Source of the DNA: Cyanobium sp. C1_MAG_00004
GTDB lineage: Bacteria > Cyanobacteriota > Cyanobacteriia > PCC-6307 > Cyanobiaceae
Direction: 5' to 3'
Length of the DNA: 50,144 bases
NCBI GenBank assembly: GCA_027486935.1
Contig: JAIXOF010000123.1
Span: forward strand, 1-50,144
The first letter of the stretch is position 1. Each line of letters begins with the position of its first letter. Positions 37,246 to 44,430 of the stretch are shown piece after piece. Made by a program: the position numbers and the translations under genes. Below the pieces are notes generated by a model. That model made no database searches and had not been told where the DNA came from. It was given only the letters and a program-made list of their open reading frames with translations.

Positions 37246-38586
37246 TCAGCGTTCCAACAGCTGCCAGAAGCTCATGTTACGGCCGAATCTCTCTCGTATT
37301 CGGCCAATGAAACTCGACTGGCTCTCCAGACCTTGCCAGTCATCGATTTGCGCAGCCAGCCTTTCGCAGGTCTGCAGGTGGTCGGCCGCGTAGCGATAGC
37401 GTCTGGTTCGACTGCTTGAAAGGGCAAACACCACCATTGATCGCAGCAGGATGGTGGCGGCCAGTGGATGGCTGCTGCTGAGTCGATCAGCCGCAGGTGA
37501 GAGCACGTCGAAGGCTTCGCCATCCCAATGGGAGGCATTGTTGAGCACATAACGCCCCGCGCGCGCTAGTGCGGGCCAATGAATCAGGAAATCCAGGGCA
37601 AGCAGCGGTTGCGGATGCTGATCGGCGAACTGGAAAGCACGTTCCTCGGCAACAACATCGTCGAAATCATCTAGCCGGTTCAGATAGTCGCGCAGATGGG
37701 GGATCGAGAGGCTGTGGCAGAACAGCTCCCAGCGTTGCTGTTGGGCTTCTTCATGCCGAGCAAGGGCATCAAGCACCGCAATGCGTGCATCGCTCCATTC
37801 GGTTGCCAGCCAGTCGATGACGTTGGCAGCGGCTCCATCTAGCACTGCCAGAGCCTGCTCGGCGCGGCCCGCCTCAAGCAGATGCAAGGCCACATCAGCG
37901 GCGACCGCCGGTCGGCTGAGCTGTTTGGAATCGAACTGAGCCACATAGGCGTCAACATCACCCTGCGCCTCCGCGATTTGCAGCAGGGCATAGCTCGCAT
38001 CGGGGCCCCCCTGTTCTTTGAAATGGTGCTGCAGCACTGTCAACCCCTGCTCGCCCAGGGCTGGGGCGACCGAGGGAATTAGGTCGTCAAACTGACCGTA
38101 TCCATTGCCCGCAATCAGCTCGGCCATCTGCCCTGCCAGGGCCTCGGGCTTGATTGCTGCTGCTGTGGCCAGCTCAGCCAAGTCACCTTGGGCCTGTTTG
38201 AAAACGCCGATCACCGACCCGGTGGTGTCGGAACTGCGTTCGAGCACCCCGTCGGCCAGTTCGAGAAACCGCACCAACAGTCGGAAGGCCTGGTGAGGAT
38301 CGGCTTCTGCAATCGGGCCGGTGATCGCCTGATGCTGGGCCTCGAGATCAGCCAGCAGAGCCTTGCGTTTGCGCGAGTCCACAAAGGTGGTGGCCCGCGC
38401 GATCGCTGTGATCCGTTTGCGCACCTCCTGCAAAGCACTCTCGACGCCCTCGGCGACGGCTAAGGCCAACCGAAGCCGACGTTGAATTACGGCGTTGCCA
38501 CTGCTGACCTCCATCAGAAGCTCGGCTAGGGCAGAGGCGCCAAGGGCTTCCAAATTCCTGGCATTGAGGGTGCGTTTGCTGGCCAT
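37246..38586 (-). CDS. DUF6880 family protein
   Basis: 446 residues, all helical, beginning MASKRTLNARNLEALGASALAELL, the signature N-terminus of DUF6880. TPR-like helical pairs follow (ASYALLQIAEAQGDVDAYVAQFD, LHLLEAGRAEQALAVLDG). Ends RFGRNMSFWQLLER. Family function is unknown; it is found scattered in bacterial accessory regions. GC is nearer to the core genome than its immediate flanks, so it may have a separate origin from the precursors. No operon partner. Confidence 0.8.
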   Translation of the reverse strand: MASKRTLNARNLEALGASALAELLMEVSSGNAVIQRRLRLALAVAEGVESALQEVRKRITAIARATTFVDSRKRKALLADLEAQHQAITGPIAEADPHQAFRLLVRFLELADGVLERSSDTTGSVIGVFKQAQGDLAELATAAAIKPEALAGQMAELIAGNGYGQFDDLIPSVAPALGEQGLTVLQHHFKEQGGPDASYALLQIAEAQGDVDAYVAQFDSKQLSRPAVAADVALHLLEAGRAEQALAVLDGAAANVIDWLATEWSDARIAVLDALARHEEAQQQRWELFCHSLSIPHLRDYLNRLDDFDDVVAEERAFQFADQHPQPLLALDFLIHWPALARAGRYVLNNASHWDGEAFDVLSPAADRLSSSHPLAATILLRSMVVFALSSSRTRRYRYAADHLQTCERLAAQIDDWQGLESQSSFIGRIRERFGRNMSFWQLLER

Positions 38587-38885
38587 CGCAGCATTTAAAT
38601 GCCGGCCCTCTCCATGTGTGCCGGAATTTGAATGCTGGTCCAGGCTTGTACTGAGGCATTGGCCCGCGATCCAGCAACGCTGGCCTGGCTAAACGGGCAC
38701 GGACACACCTTGATCGCCGTGCTCAACGAGAGTGCAGGAGCCAGCGCAGCAGCGGTCATTGAGATCCTGTGCCCGATGCGGGATCACGACCTGGTGTCCA
38801 AGGCTCTGGAAGCAAAAAACTGCCAACTCAGAGGCCAAGGAGCGTTTAGCGCTCACCGTCAGCTGGGTAGGGGTCTGCCCCTACG
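38587..38885. other. No convincing gene
   Basis: About 300 bases with a plus-strand open frame from 38632 (MLVQACTEALARDPATLAWL) that has coding-like composition for its first 60 codons and then degrades. It may be the remnant of a helical-repeat gene. Not called as a gene. Confidence 0.3.
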
Positions 38886-39317
38886 TCAAAGCAAGCAGAA
38901 ATGACGGTGAACCCCAGCAACCGAGGTCCAACCCATTGAAGAAGCGCTGAAGCCCCAGTACCCAAACGTCCCATCGCTGATGTCGCTCTGCACGGCGCCG
39001 CAGTCGCAGGCCACCCGCCAAAGGGCCTTGTGGATCGGTGAGGACTCGTAGCGCACCAACTCTGGCAAGCGCTGCCTAAGCAGGGAATTGCCGCGCCAGG
39101 CGTTGAAGTGCGGGATGCGTGAGTTGAGGTGATGGCATACGTGGGTAGAGCCTACGCCGTGGTGCAGCAGGTTGAGCAGCGAGCCATAGGGGCAATCCAC
39201 CGTTTGCATCGCACCTTTGGCCCAGGTCCACTCGGCGGTGGAATAGTAGGGAATGGCCACATCGGTGTGCTGAAGCCTGGGCCAGGAGTTACCCCAATTC
39301 GGACTCGATCGGCCCAT
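38886..39317 (-). pseudogene. 5'-truncated fatty acid desaturase (C-terminal third only)
   Basis: The surviving frame matches the end of DesA/DesB-type acyl-lipid desaturases: LQHTDVAIPYYSTAEWTWAKG, TVDCPYGSLLNLLHHGVGS, THVCHHLNSRIPHFNAW with the third histidine box HVCHH, and PIHKALWRVACDCGAVQSD. The first two histidine boxes and the membrane segments should lie upstream but the region 39317-39368 is unrelated, so two thirds of the gene are missing. No frameshift is needed within the remnant. Without histidine boxes 1 and 2 it cannot hold the di-iron centre, so it is not functional. Confidence 0.8.
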
Positions 39318-39368
39318 GGCTGGGAGCCGGCGAAGCCTTTTGGCAAGGCCAAACCTCCGGCACGCCCT

Positions 39369-40514
39369 TCAGAGTGCAGAGCGAATCACGAGCAACACAA
39401 TCAGTGAAATGAAGACAAAAGTGCTTATGCCTGCCATGCGTTGCTCTAGACGTTGGATGGCGGCAGCATCGCCGTGTTTCTGAAAGCATCGCCATGCAAT
39501 CACCCCAGAACTAGTCGCCACCATGATGTAGAGCAATACAGCAATATGTACAGCATCAATCAACGTGGCGTAACCAGCTGCCCCCAGTTCATTGGCAGAG
39601 CTGCGCAAGCTGATCACGGCTGCAAAAGCAGAACCTGCTAGTAGGCCAAAGCGGGGGCTGAGTGCACTGGGATGATCAACCCGTAGCCCAAACGAAGCCA
39701 GGGCGATGAGCGAGGCTGCGAAGGCTCCCATCGTGAGTTTCCAGAAGCCCGTCTGATCGATGCGTTGTAGCAGGATCTGCAGTTCGACCTTTGCGTAGCT
39801 GCTGGCGCTGCCAGGTGGAAGACGTGGGTCGCCGAAGGTGGTGCGGTATGTCTTAGTGCCGCTTACCAAGCGAGTGGAGTGAATCCTCCAGCCACTGAGA
39901 TTGATATCCCGATCGAAGCTGGAATTGCTCGCGTCGGCTGCAAACAAGATTGACTGGCTGTCTTTCTCAGCTTCCTCCAACTCGATACGCAGGAGCTGTT
40001 GATCGAATGGAAAACGCCTTACATCCCATCCATGACGGAAGCTGCCTACGATCTTGCGCTGTTGCCAAACTCCTGAAGCTGTTGCTTCCGAAATGGCATT
40101 GGGACTCTCGATTTTGATCGCATTGGGGAACTCCAGACGATCAAGGGGGGAACCCGCTTCCTGATTACTGATTGACCACAGCCAGAATGATGCAGAGAAA
40201 CTTTTCTTAGATGGGTCAAGATCGCTAAGACCTGTCAGAAATGCGCCTATCCGCACAGTTTCTGGCGAAGCTGCTGCAGCCTGGACAGGCTGTAGACCAA
40301 CCATGCTGATCAGAAGCCCCAGGGCCAACGCCAGCAACGCTCGACTCCAGGAAGCTAAACCAGTCCTGGTGGGATGAGGATCTGACACAGCGTCAGGATT
40401 CGGATTTTCAGACTTTAACTTTTTAACACCAGTATGGCCTTCTGAACCAGTCCGACATAAGCCATGAGATTCCTCTTCAGATCGGCCGGACCCGCCGCAG
40501 TGGTGAGACAACAT
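39369..40514 (-). CDS. Pentameric ligand-gated ion channel homologue (Cys-loop receptor fold)
   Basis: Up to 381 residues. An N-terminal hydrophobic signal (ALLALALGLLISMVGL) precedes an extracellular ligand-binding beta-sandwich: ETVRIGAFLTGLSDLDPSKK, FSASFWLWSI, then WDVRRFPFDQQLLRIELEE, the FPFDxQxL block diagnostic of these receptors, and NLSGWRIHSTRLVSG. Four membrane segments follow (about 255-275, 287-309, 316-338 and 358-380), as in bacterial GLIC/ELIC. The Cys-loop cysteines are absent, as in most bacterial members. The start is uncertain: ATG 40514 gives a 50-residue lead before the signal; GTG 40388 is shorter. Ion selectivity and ligand are unknown. Confidence 0.78.
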   Translation of the reverse strand: MLSHHCGGSGRSEEESHGLCRTGSEGHTGVKKLKSENPNPDAVSDPHPTRTGLASWSRALLALALGLLISMVGLQPVQAAAASPETVRIGAFLTGLSDLDPSKKSFSASFWLWSISNQEAGSPLDRLEFPNAIKIESPNAISEATASGVWQQRKIVGSFRHGWDVRRFPFDQQLLRIELEEAEKDSQSILFAADASNSSFDRDINLSGWRIHSTRLVSGTKTYRTTFGDPRLPPGSASSYAKVELQILLQRIDQTGFWKLTMGAFAASLIALASFGLRVDHPSALSPRFGLLAGSAFAAVISLRSSANELGAAGYATLIDAVHIAVLLYIMVATSSGVIAWRCFQKHGDAAAIQRLEQRMAGISTFVFISLIVLLVIRSAL

Positions 40515-40883
40515 AGCCCTCAGTCCAATAGGCGCCTGAGGGTCGTTGGACGCGGATCTTGGCTTGCCGCTCCATTGTCATGGCTGCACGGGGGATGCTG
40601 CGTCAAGGGTGCTGGAGGTCGCCAGCTGGCCGCAGCAGCCTTACACGGGCGGCAGGCCGCGAAGCTGGCGATCTGCATCGCGTTGGCCGTCGATGGCGAA
40701 TGATGCACCTGCAAACATTTAGAAGCAATCGCAATTGCACGTTTTTTACTAATATTCGCTGGCATCTTGGGGCCAAGGAAGTGATTGAAGAAATAAAAAG
40801 CCGCTGCTGCAACAGGGGCTTTTTGTGGTCAAAGTTACTCCTGCCTGAGAGTGCACCAAGAGAGAGGTATCGACCAAAAGGTC
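40515..40883. other. Spacer between channel gene and precursor pseudogene B
   Basis: 369 bases, no gene seen. It holds the precursor-type terminator at 40785-40826 and the upstream region of the channel gene. AT-rich around 40740-40800. Confidence 0.5.
40785..40826 (-). terminator. Precursor-cassette terminator T1
   Basis: On the minus strand, AAAGCCCCTGTTGCAGCAGC forms an imperfect hairpin with GCGGCTTTTT and is followed by TATTTCTTCAATCACTTCC. It lies about 58 bases past the end of precursor B and shares its TTTTTATTTCTTCAAT tail with T3 and T4. Confidence 0.75.
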
Positions 40884-41162
40884 TTAGCACGCAGTGCAAA
40901 AAGACATAGGATCACAATCTTTTCTGGTTAAACAAGCAGGACCAGTACCTTTCCCCCCAGCAACCCCCTCCAGTTCCCCATCACTCAGTTGACGGGTCAG
41001 CTTGGCTTGACACCTGAGCCAATCCACCTTGCTCACATCAAATCAAGCTTCCTTGGCGATCGCCACGGCGGCGTCAAAGCCTGCAGCACCCTTGAGCTTT
41101 TCGTAAAGCCCAGCATCGTCGTTGAGCTTCGCAAGCAGGGCTGTTAATTGATCTTCGGACAT
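40884..41162 (-). pseudogene. RiPP precursor with one leader nonsense codon, four-Cys core (copy B)
   Basis: ATG 41162 starts MSEDQLTALLAKLNDDAGLY; codon 40 is TGA (41043-41045), where relatives have Gly (GGx), then FDVSKVDWLRCQAKLTRQLS and DGELEGVAGG follow in the same frame. The core after the double Gly is 22 residues, starting KGTGPACLTRKDC and ending DPMSFCTAC before the TAA at 40884-40886, with four Cys and four Ser/Thr. A single G-to-T change explains the stop, so inactivation looks very recent; a sequencing error cannot be excluded. It has its own terminator (T1). Confidence 0.85.
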
Positions 41163-41520
41163 GGATTAACAGCAGCGATGCCTCAGTTTTGGCCCAAAAC
41201 GGTGCTGCTATTATCCGCCGACCCAGAATGCCAAATTGTCCCAAGCCTGCCGAAGCAAAGGCTCCGCTCACCCAGGGGCGGCGTTGAGTGCCAAGGGATG
41301 CGGCGCAGATCGAGTAGAAGGGGCTGCAGAAAGCAGGGTGGCCAAGGGTGTCGGCGGAGTGGTGACTCTAAAGTCTGTACATTAATCGCGCTTGACGCTT
41401 GTATAACCATTAGAGAAGTGGACTCAAAAGTGCCATGAATCGGACTTTTTTGAGGCGCTCTGGGTTTGATTGATGAAACAAAAGCCCCGTGAGTATCAGG
41501 GGCCATTGATTCGGTAGGGT
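41163..41520. other. Spacer between precursors C and B
   Basis: 358 bases without a gene. It carries terminator T2 (41480-41503) and CCATTAGAGAAG (41407-41418), which is exactly repeated at 42480-42491 upstream of copy D and may belong to a promoter region. The sequence just upstream of copy B does not match the C/D/E upstream block. Confidence 0.5.
41480..41503 (-). terminator. Precursor-cassette terminator T2
   Basis: Minus-strand GGCCCCTG-ATACTCA-CGGGGC then TTTTGTTTC: a stem with T-rich tail, 17 bases past the end of precursor C. Confidence 0.75.
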
Positions 41521-41796
41521 TTAGTCGCAGTAGTCGGCAGTCCTATTGATGCAAGACAGTGGTGTGCCGATCACCCAGCCGACAGTGCCACCAGCAGCCG
41601 CATCCAAATCCGCATCACTCAATTCAAGAATTTGCTTCGCTTGAAACCTGAGCCAATCCGCCTTGCTGACAGCAAAGCCGGCTTCCATTGCAATTGCAAC
41701 GGCTGTTTCCAGATCTCCAGCAACCTTGAGCTTCTTCTGTAGCTCCGTGTCGTCTTTGACGGCTGCGAGGAAGGCTGAAAGTTGTTCTTCGGACAT
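41521..41796 (-). CDS. RiPP precursor with Nif11-type leader, two-Cys core (copy C)
   Basis: 91 residues. Leader MSEEQLSAFLAAVKDDTELQ ... FAVSKADWLRFQAKQILELS ... DADLDAAAGG; here the usual ELEGV before Gly-Gly is replaced by DLDAA. The core of 21 residues begins TVGWVIGTPLSCINRTADYC and ends with D, with Thr1, Thr8, Ser11, Thr16, Cys12 and Cys20. A Ser-Cys adjacent pair at 11-12 and a distant Cys20 could allow one small and one larger ring. Own terminator T2, and a 68-base upstream block shared with copies D and E. Confidence 0.9.
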   Translation of the reverse strand: MSEEQLSAFLAAVKDDTELQKKLKVAGDLETAVAIAMEAGFAVSKADWLRFQAKQILELSDADLDAAAGGTVGWVIGTPLSCINRTADYCD

Positions 41797-41864
41797 CGGC
41801 CTAGACGGCAGACAACGACCAAGTCATAGCCTAAGACGCCGCTGCTGTCAGCCATGGGGGCAAC
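41797..41864. repeat. Upstream repeat block, copy next to precursor C
   Basis: Plus strand begins CGGCCTAGACGGCAGACAAC and ends near the ATGGGGGCAACCC stretch. The same block, about 90% identical by eye, lies at 42296-42350 (copy D) and 42880-42948 (copy E). It directly abuts each start codon, so it is the 5' leader/promoter-proximal region copied with the gene. Confidence 0.8.
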
Positions 41865-41900
41865 CCCAGGATGGTTGTTTTTGGGTGAGGAAGTGATTGA

Positions 41901-41929
41901 AGAAATAAAAAGCCCCTGCGCAAGGGCTT
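41901..41929 (-). terminator. Precursor-cassette terminator T3
   Basis: Minus-strand AAGCCCTTGCGCAGGGGCTT followed by TTTATTTCTTCAATCACTTCC, about 75 bases past the end of precursor D. The tail is identical to that of T1. Confidence 0.85.
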
Positions 41930-42004
41930 ATGTATGGGTGGAATGAGGGGGTACCGCCGTGATAGGACAGCTCCACCACGATCCAACTGTGATGGGGATG
42001 AGTG

Positions 42005-42295
42005 TTAACACATATCGATAATATCACTGCAACTCTGGCAAGTCTGCCGACAGCTCCAAGCCGCTGGATCACTCGAATCTGCTTTCCCACCAGCAACCCC
42101 CTCCAGCTGAGCATCGCTTAGCTGGAGGGTCTCCTTTGCCTGATACTTAAGCCAATCCGCTTTACTCACGTCAAACCCGCCTTCCTTCGCAATCGTCACA
42201 GCGGCATCAAGGTCTGCAGCACCCTTGAGCTTCTCCAGAAGCCCGGCATCCTCCTTGAGCTTGGCAAGCAGGGCTGAGAGTTGTTCCTCAGACAC
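42005..42295 (-). CDS. RiPP precursor with Nif11-type leader, four-Cys core (copy D)
   Basis: 96 residues from a GTG start (siblings use ATG at the same position). Leader: MSEEQLSALLAKLKEDAGLL, DVSKADWLKYQAKETLQLSD, AQLEGVAGG. The core is 26 residues, starting KADSSDPAAWSCRQTCQSC and ending SDIIDMC: Cys at 12, 16, 19 and 26, with Ser4, Ser5, Ser11, Thr15, Ser18 and Ser20. It is the longest and most ring-capable core of the intact set. Upstream it has both repeat blocks (the C/E block and the block shared with copy A). Terminator T3 follows. Confidence 0.9.
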   Translation of the reverse strand: MSEEQLSALLAKLKEDAGLLEKLKGAADLDAAVTIAKEGGFDVSKADWLKYQAKETLQLSDAQLEGVAGGKADSSDPAAWSCRQTCQSCSDIIDMC

Positions 42296-42612
42296 GGCCT
42301 AGACGGCAGACAACGCCCAATTCATAGCCCAAGACGCCGCTGCTGTCAGCCGCAAGCGCTACTCAGAAGCCCCGACTTCACCTAATGCAACGGTTAGATG
42401 CCCCATTAAGGCAAGCGAGGATCTCCGTTTTGCTGGCACGATGGTATCCCGTACAGGCCATCATAGAGACGGGTAATAGCCATTAGAGAAGACGGCAAAT
42501 GTTGCCAAGTATTGGTGGCTGATTTATGGGCGCTGGCGGGTTATTGAAGAAATAAAAAGCCCCTGTGGTGGCAGGGGCTTGGGGGTTATATGGTACAAAA
42601 CTGCTACTTAAA
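42296..42612. repeat. Upstream region of precursor D: two repeat blocks
   Basis: 42296-42350 matches the blocks before copies C and E; 42349-42445 matches the block before copy A (36741-36838), including AGCGCTACTCAGAAG at 42355-42369. CCATTAGAGAAG at 42480-42491 recurs at 41407-41418. So the region is a mosaic of segments seen at other precursors. Terminator T4 lies at 42557-42580. No gene seen. Confidence 0.75.
42557..42580 (-). terminator. Precursor-cassette terminator T4
   Basis: Minus-strand AAGCCCCTG-CCACCA-CAGGGGCTT with TTTATTTCTTCAAT following; perfect 9-bp stem, 33 bases past precursor E. Confidence 0.88.
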
Positions 42613-42879
42613 CTAATTACAATAAAATAATCTATAATCGTACTCAGTTTTTTTAATCTCACCGGCCGTCCCTCCAGCAACCCCCTCCAGCTCCTCATCG
42701 CTCAACTGCAAGGTCTGCTTGGCTTGATACCTCAGCCAATCCGCCTTGCTCACATCAAACCCAGCATCCTTCGCTATCGCCAAGAGGGCATCAAGGTCTG
42801 CAGCACCCTTGAGTTTCTCCTGAAGCCCCGCATCCTCCTTGACGGCTGCGAGGAAGGCTGAGAGTTGTTCCTCTGACAT
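42613..42879 (-). CDS. RiPP precursor with Nif11-type leader, single-Cys core (copy E)
   Basis: 88 residues. Leader MSEEQLSAFLAAVKEDAGLQ ... GFDVSKADWLRYQAKQTLQL ... SDEELEGVAGG, closest of all to the canonical prochlorosin leader end. The core TAGEIKKTEYDYRLFYCN has only one Cys (position 17) and two Thr (1 and 8), so at most one thioether ring. The tail has four aromatic residues (three Tyr and one Phe). First gene of the run C-D-E on the minus strand. Upstream block of 68 bases shared with copies C and D. Confidence 0.88.
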   Translation of the reverse strand: MSEEQLSAFLAAVKEDAGLQEKLKGAADLDALLAIAKDAGFDVSKADWLRYQAKQTLQLSDEELEGVAGGTAGEIKKTEYDYRLFYCN

Positions 42880-43099
42880 GGCCTAGACGGCAGACAGCGC
42901 CCAAGTCATAGCCCAAGACGCCGCTGCCGTCAGCCATGGGGGCTACCCCGCCCTCTGCCAGGATGTGGGCCATAGTGTGCGACATGCCGCGGCCGTCGTA
43001 ATCGGCCCTCTGCTCAAGCGTTGGAAACGAAGGGCGACTCCCTTACACAGAGGGGACCTGTGGCACTCAGCTCATCCGAAGCTGAGCCAATGTCGCATC
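42880..43099. repeat. Upstream repeat block of precursor E and spacer
   Basis: 42880-42948 is the third copy of the C/D/E upstream block (ends near ATGGGGGCTACCCC). The remaining 150 bases to the PEP-CTERM-like gene are GC-richer and show no gene. Confidence 0.65.
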
Positions 43100-43912
43100 T
43101 CAGGCCAGGGTGGCGATGTTAATACGCTTTCGAAGTCGACGGCTGAAGCCAATAGCCGTACAAGCACCGAGAATTGGTAGGGGGCCGGGGACGGCATTAT
43201 CGCCGGCGATTTCTCTTACAATCTTCCTCTTCACGGCAAGATTGAAATCATTGAAGCTGGTTGCCGGAATAACGAATCCATCAGTTGTTATAACATTGTT
43301 TATATACCAATCCTGGAGACCACTCTCACTACCGAGGATAGGCAGGCCATTGATCTTGATACCAAGTGCAGCTGCAGCATTGCGAGCTCCAGGGGCAGTT
43401 GCGGTTCCGGTGGGGCCATTGGAGGCATTGCGGTTTTGAGAACCATCTCCAGAGACATCAATGACACTAGGTCCTTGATAAGCGTTCGATTGCAAAGCAG
43501 AAACCGCAGCATTGATTCCACATGCTACGCAAGTGAGGTCGTTCGATAGCCTAGATATGCCATTGATTGCAGTAGCAAATGCATTGGCATCTGCCGATGT
43601 TCTTAGCAAGTTCCATCCAAGGATGGGGTTGTTAGCCGTGCTGCTCCACTGACCAAGAGCCACGGCGACACCATTTGGCTTGCTTACAATGGCAGCCTGT
43701 ATGTCTGCATCTTGAAACGCTTGAACATAACCTGTTTTTTGCAGTCCGAATTCGGCGGCAGAAATGCTTCCGGAGACATCCATGGAGAGGAATAGCTCTA
43801 GGTCAACGGTTGTCGCCGCAGCCGCCATGGAGGCGGGAACGAGGCTGCTGATTGCAACCGAGGCAGAGGTCGCAATAACTTTAAGACCGAAGAACTTGAT
43901 TGGAGGACGCAT
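43100..43912 (-). CDS. DUF1194 (VWA-like) secreted protein with PEP-CTERM-like tail
   Basis: 270 residues. Signal peptide (about 10-33, ending ASMAAAAT). The domain starts DLELFLSMDVSGSISAAEFG, where DVSGSIS is the metal-ion-dependent adhesion site of von Willebrand A folds, and continues through VALGQWSS, DLTCVACGINAAVSALQS and VIDVSGDGSQN, fitting DUF1194. The last 30 residues (VPGPLPILGACTAIGFSRRL then RKRINIATLA) are the motif-helix-Arg layout of cyanobacterial exosortase substrates, nearly identical to the tail of the protein at 17048-17749. Probably cell-surface attached or released; role unknown. Right-hand end of the island. Confidence 0.85.
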   Translation of the reverse strand: MRPPIKFFGLKVIATSASVAISSLVPASMAAAATTVDLELFLSMDVSGSISAAEFGLQKTGYVQAFQDADIQAAIVSKPNGVAVALGQWSSTANNPILGWNLLRTSADANAFATAINGISRLSNDLTCVACGINAAVSALQSNAYQGPSVIDVSGDGSQNRNASNGPTGTATAPGARNAAAALGIKINGLPILGSESGLQDWYINNVITTDGFVIPATSFNDFNLAVKRKIVREIAGDNAVPGPLPILGACTAIGFSRRLRKRINIATLA

Positions 43913-44430
43913 TTAAAACAAAGAATTTATGATTCTCCATGATGCTATCAAGGCCGAATATGCTCTCGTTCATTTGCATTTATTCAGGCACTTTATAGCC
44001 GCTAATCTGATGACTCTGAATGCATGGAGCTGCAGGTCTGCTGTGATTCCGCCCCTCTTCCGGATCGGGTCGTAGGCAGGGCGTGCCTTAAAGCTGAGGA
44101 AAGCGAGTGACGATCAAGTGATTCTCAGCTCTCAAATGCCGCCAGTGGCGACAACCTGCCATAAGTCTGTGGACGATGCGCCAGGGCAGGGGCTCTGATC
44201 CCTGACGGTTTGCGCCGCAGAAGTCAGATGGGGGCACAGCAGCGTCTGCAGCCCGCCGAGGGTGCAACCTCGCCGTCCCACCCCACCTATGCAACGAATC
44301 CACCGCCGGCGGTGTTAGCTGCGGCGGATGTGCTGCACGGGTGCTGCATGCAGGTCAGGACAGGGGTCCCGCGATGCTCGCTTGCCCACGTATTGCCCAC
44401 GATCACGTAGGCCAATCCCTGAGAATTCAG
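43913..44430. other. Gene-free stretch next to tRNA-Pro
   Basis: 518 bases. The left part (43915-43990) is AT-rich promoter-like sequence for the DUF1194 gene; the right part has GC like the core genome. Short open frames exist but none has recognisable content. No integrase or remnant was identified. Confidence 0.5.

Noticed and set aside
40520-40765. Cys/Arg-rich 81-codon minus-strand frame upstream of the channel gene
   Set aside because: No motif, no ribosome-binding site and poor codon use compared with neighbours.
41797-41855. A conserved upstream open frame (MADSSGVLGYDL... and MADGSGVLGYDL...) before precursor copies C and E
   Set aside because: The differences between copies are mostly amino-acid changing and copy D lacks the ATG, so it looks like a by-product of the copied 5' block rather than a coding leader.
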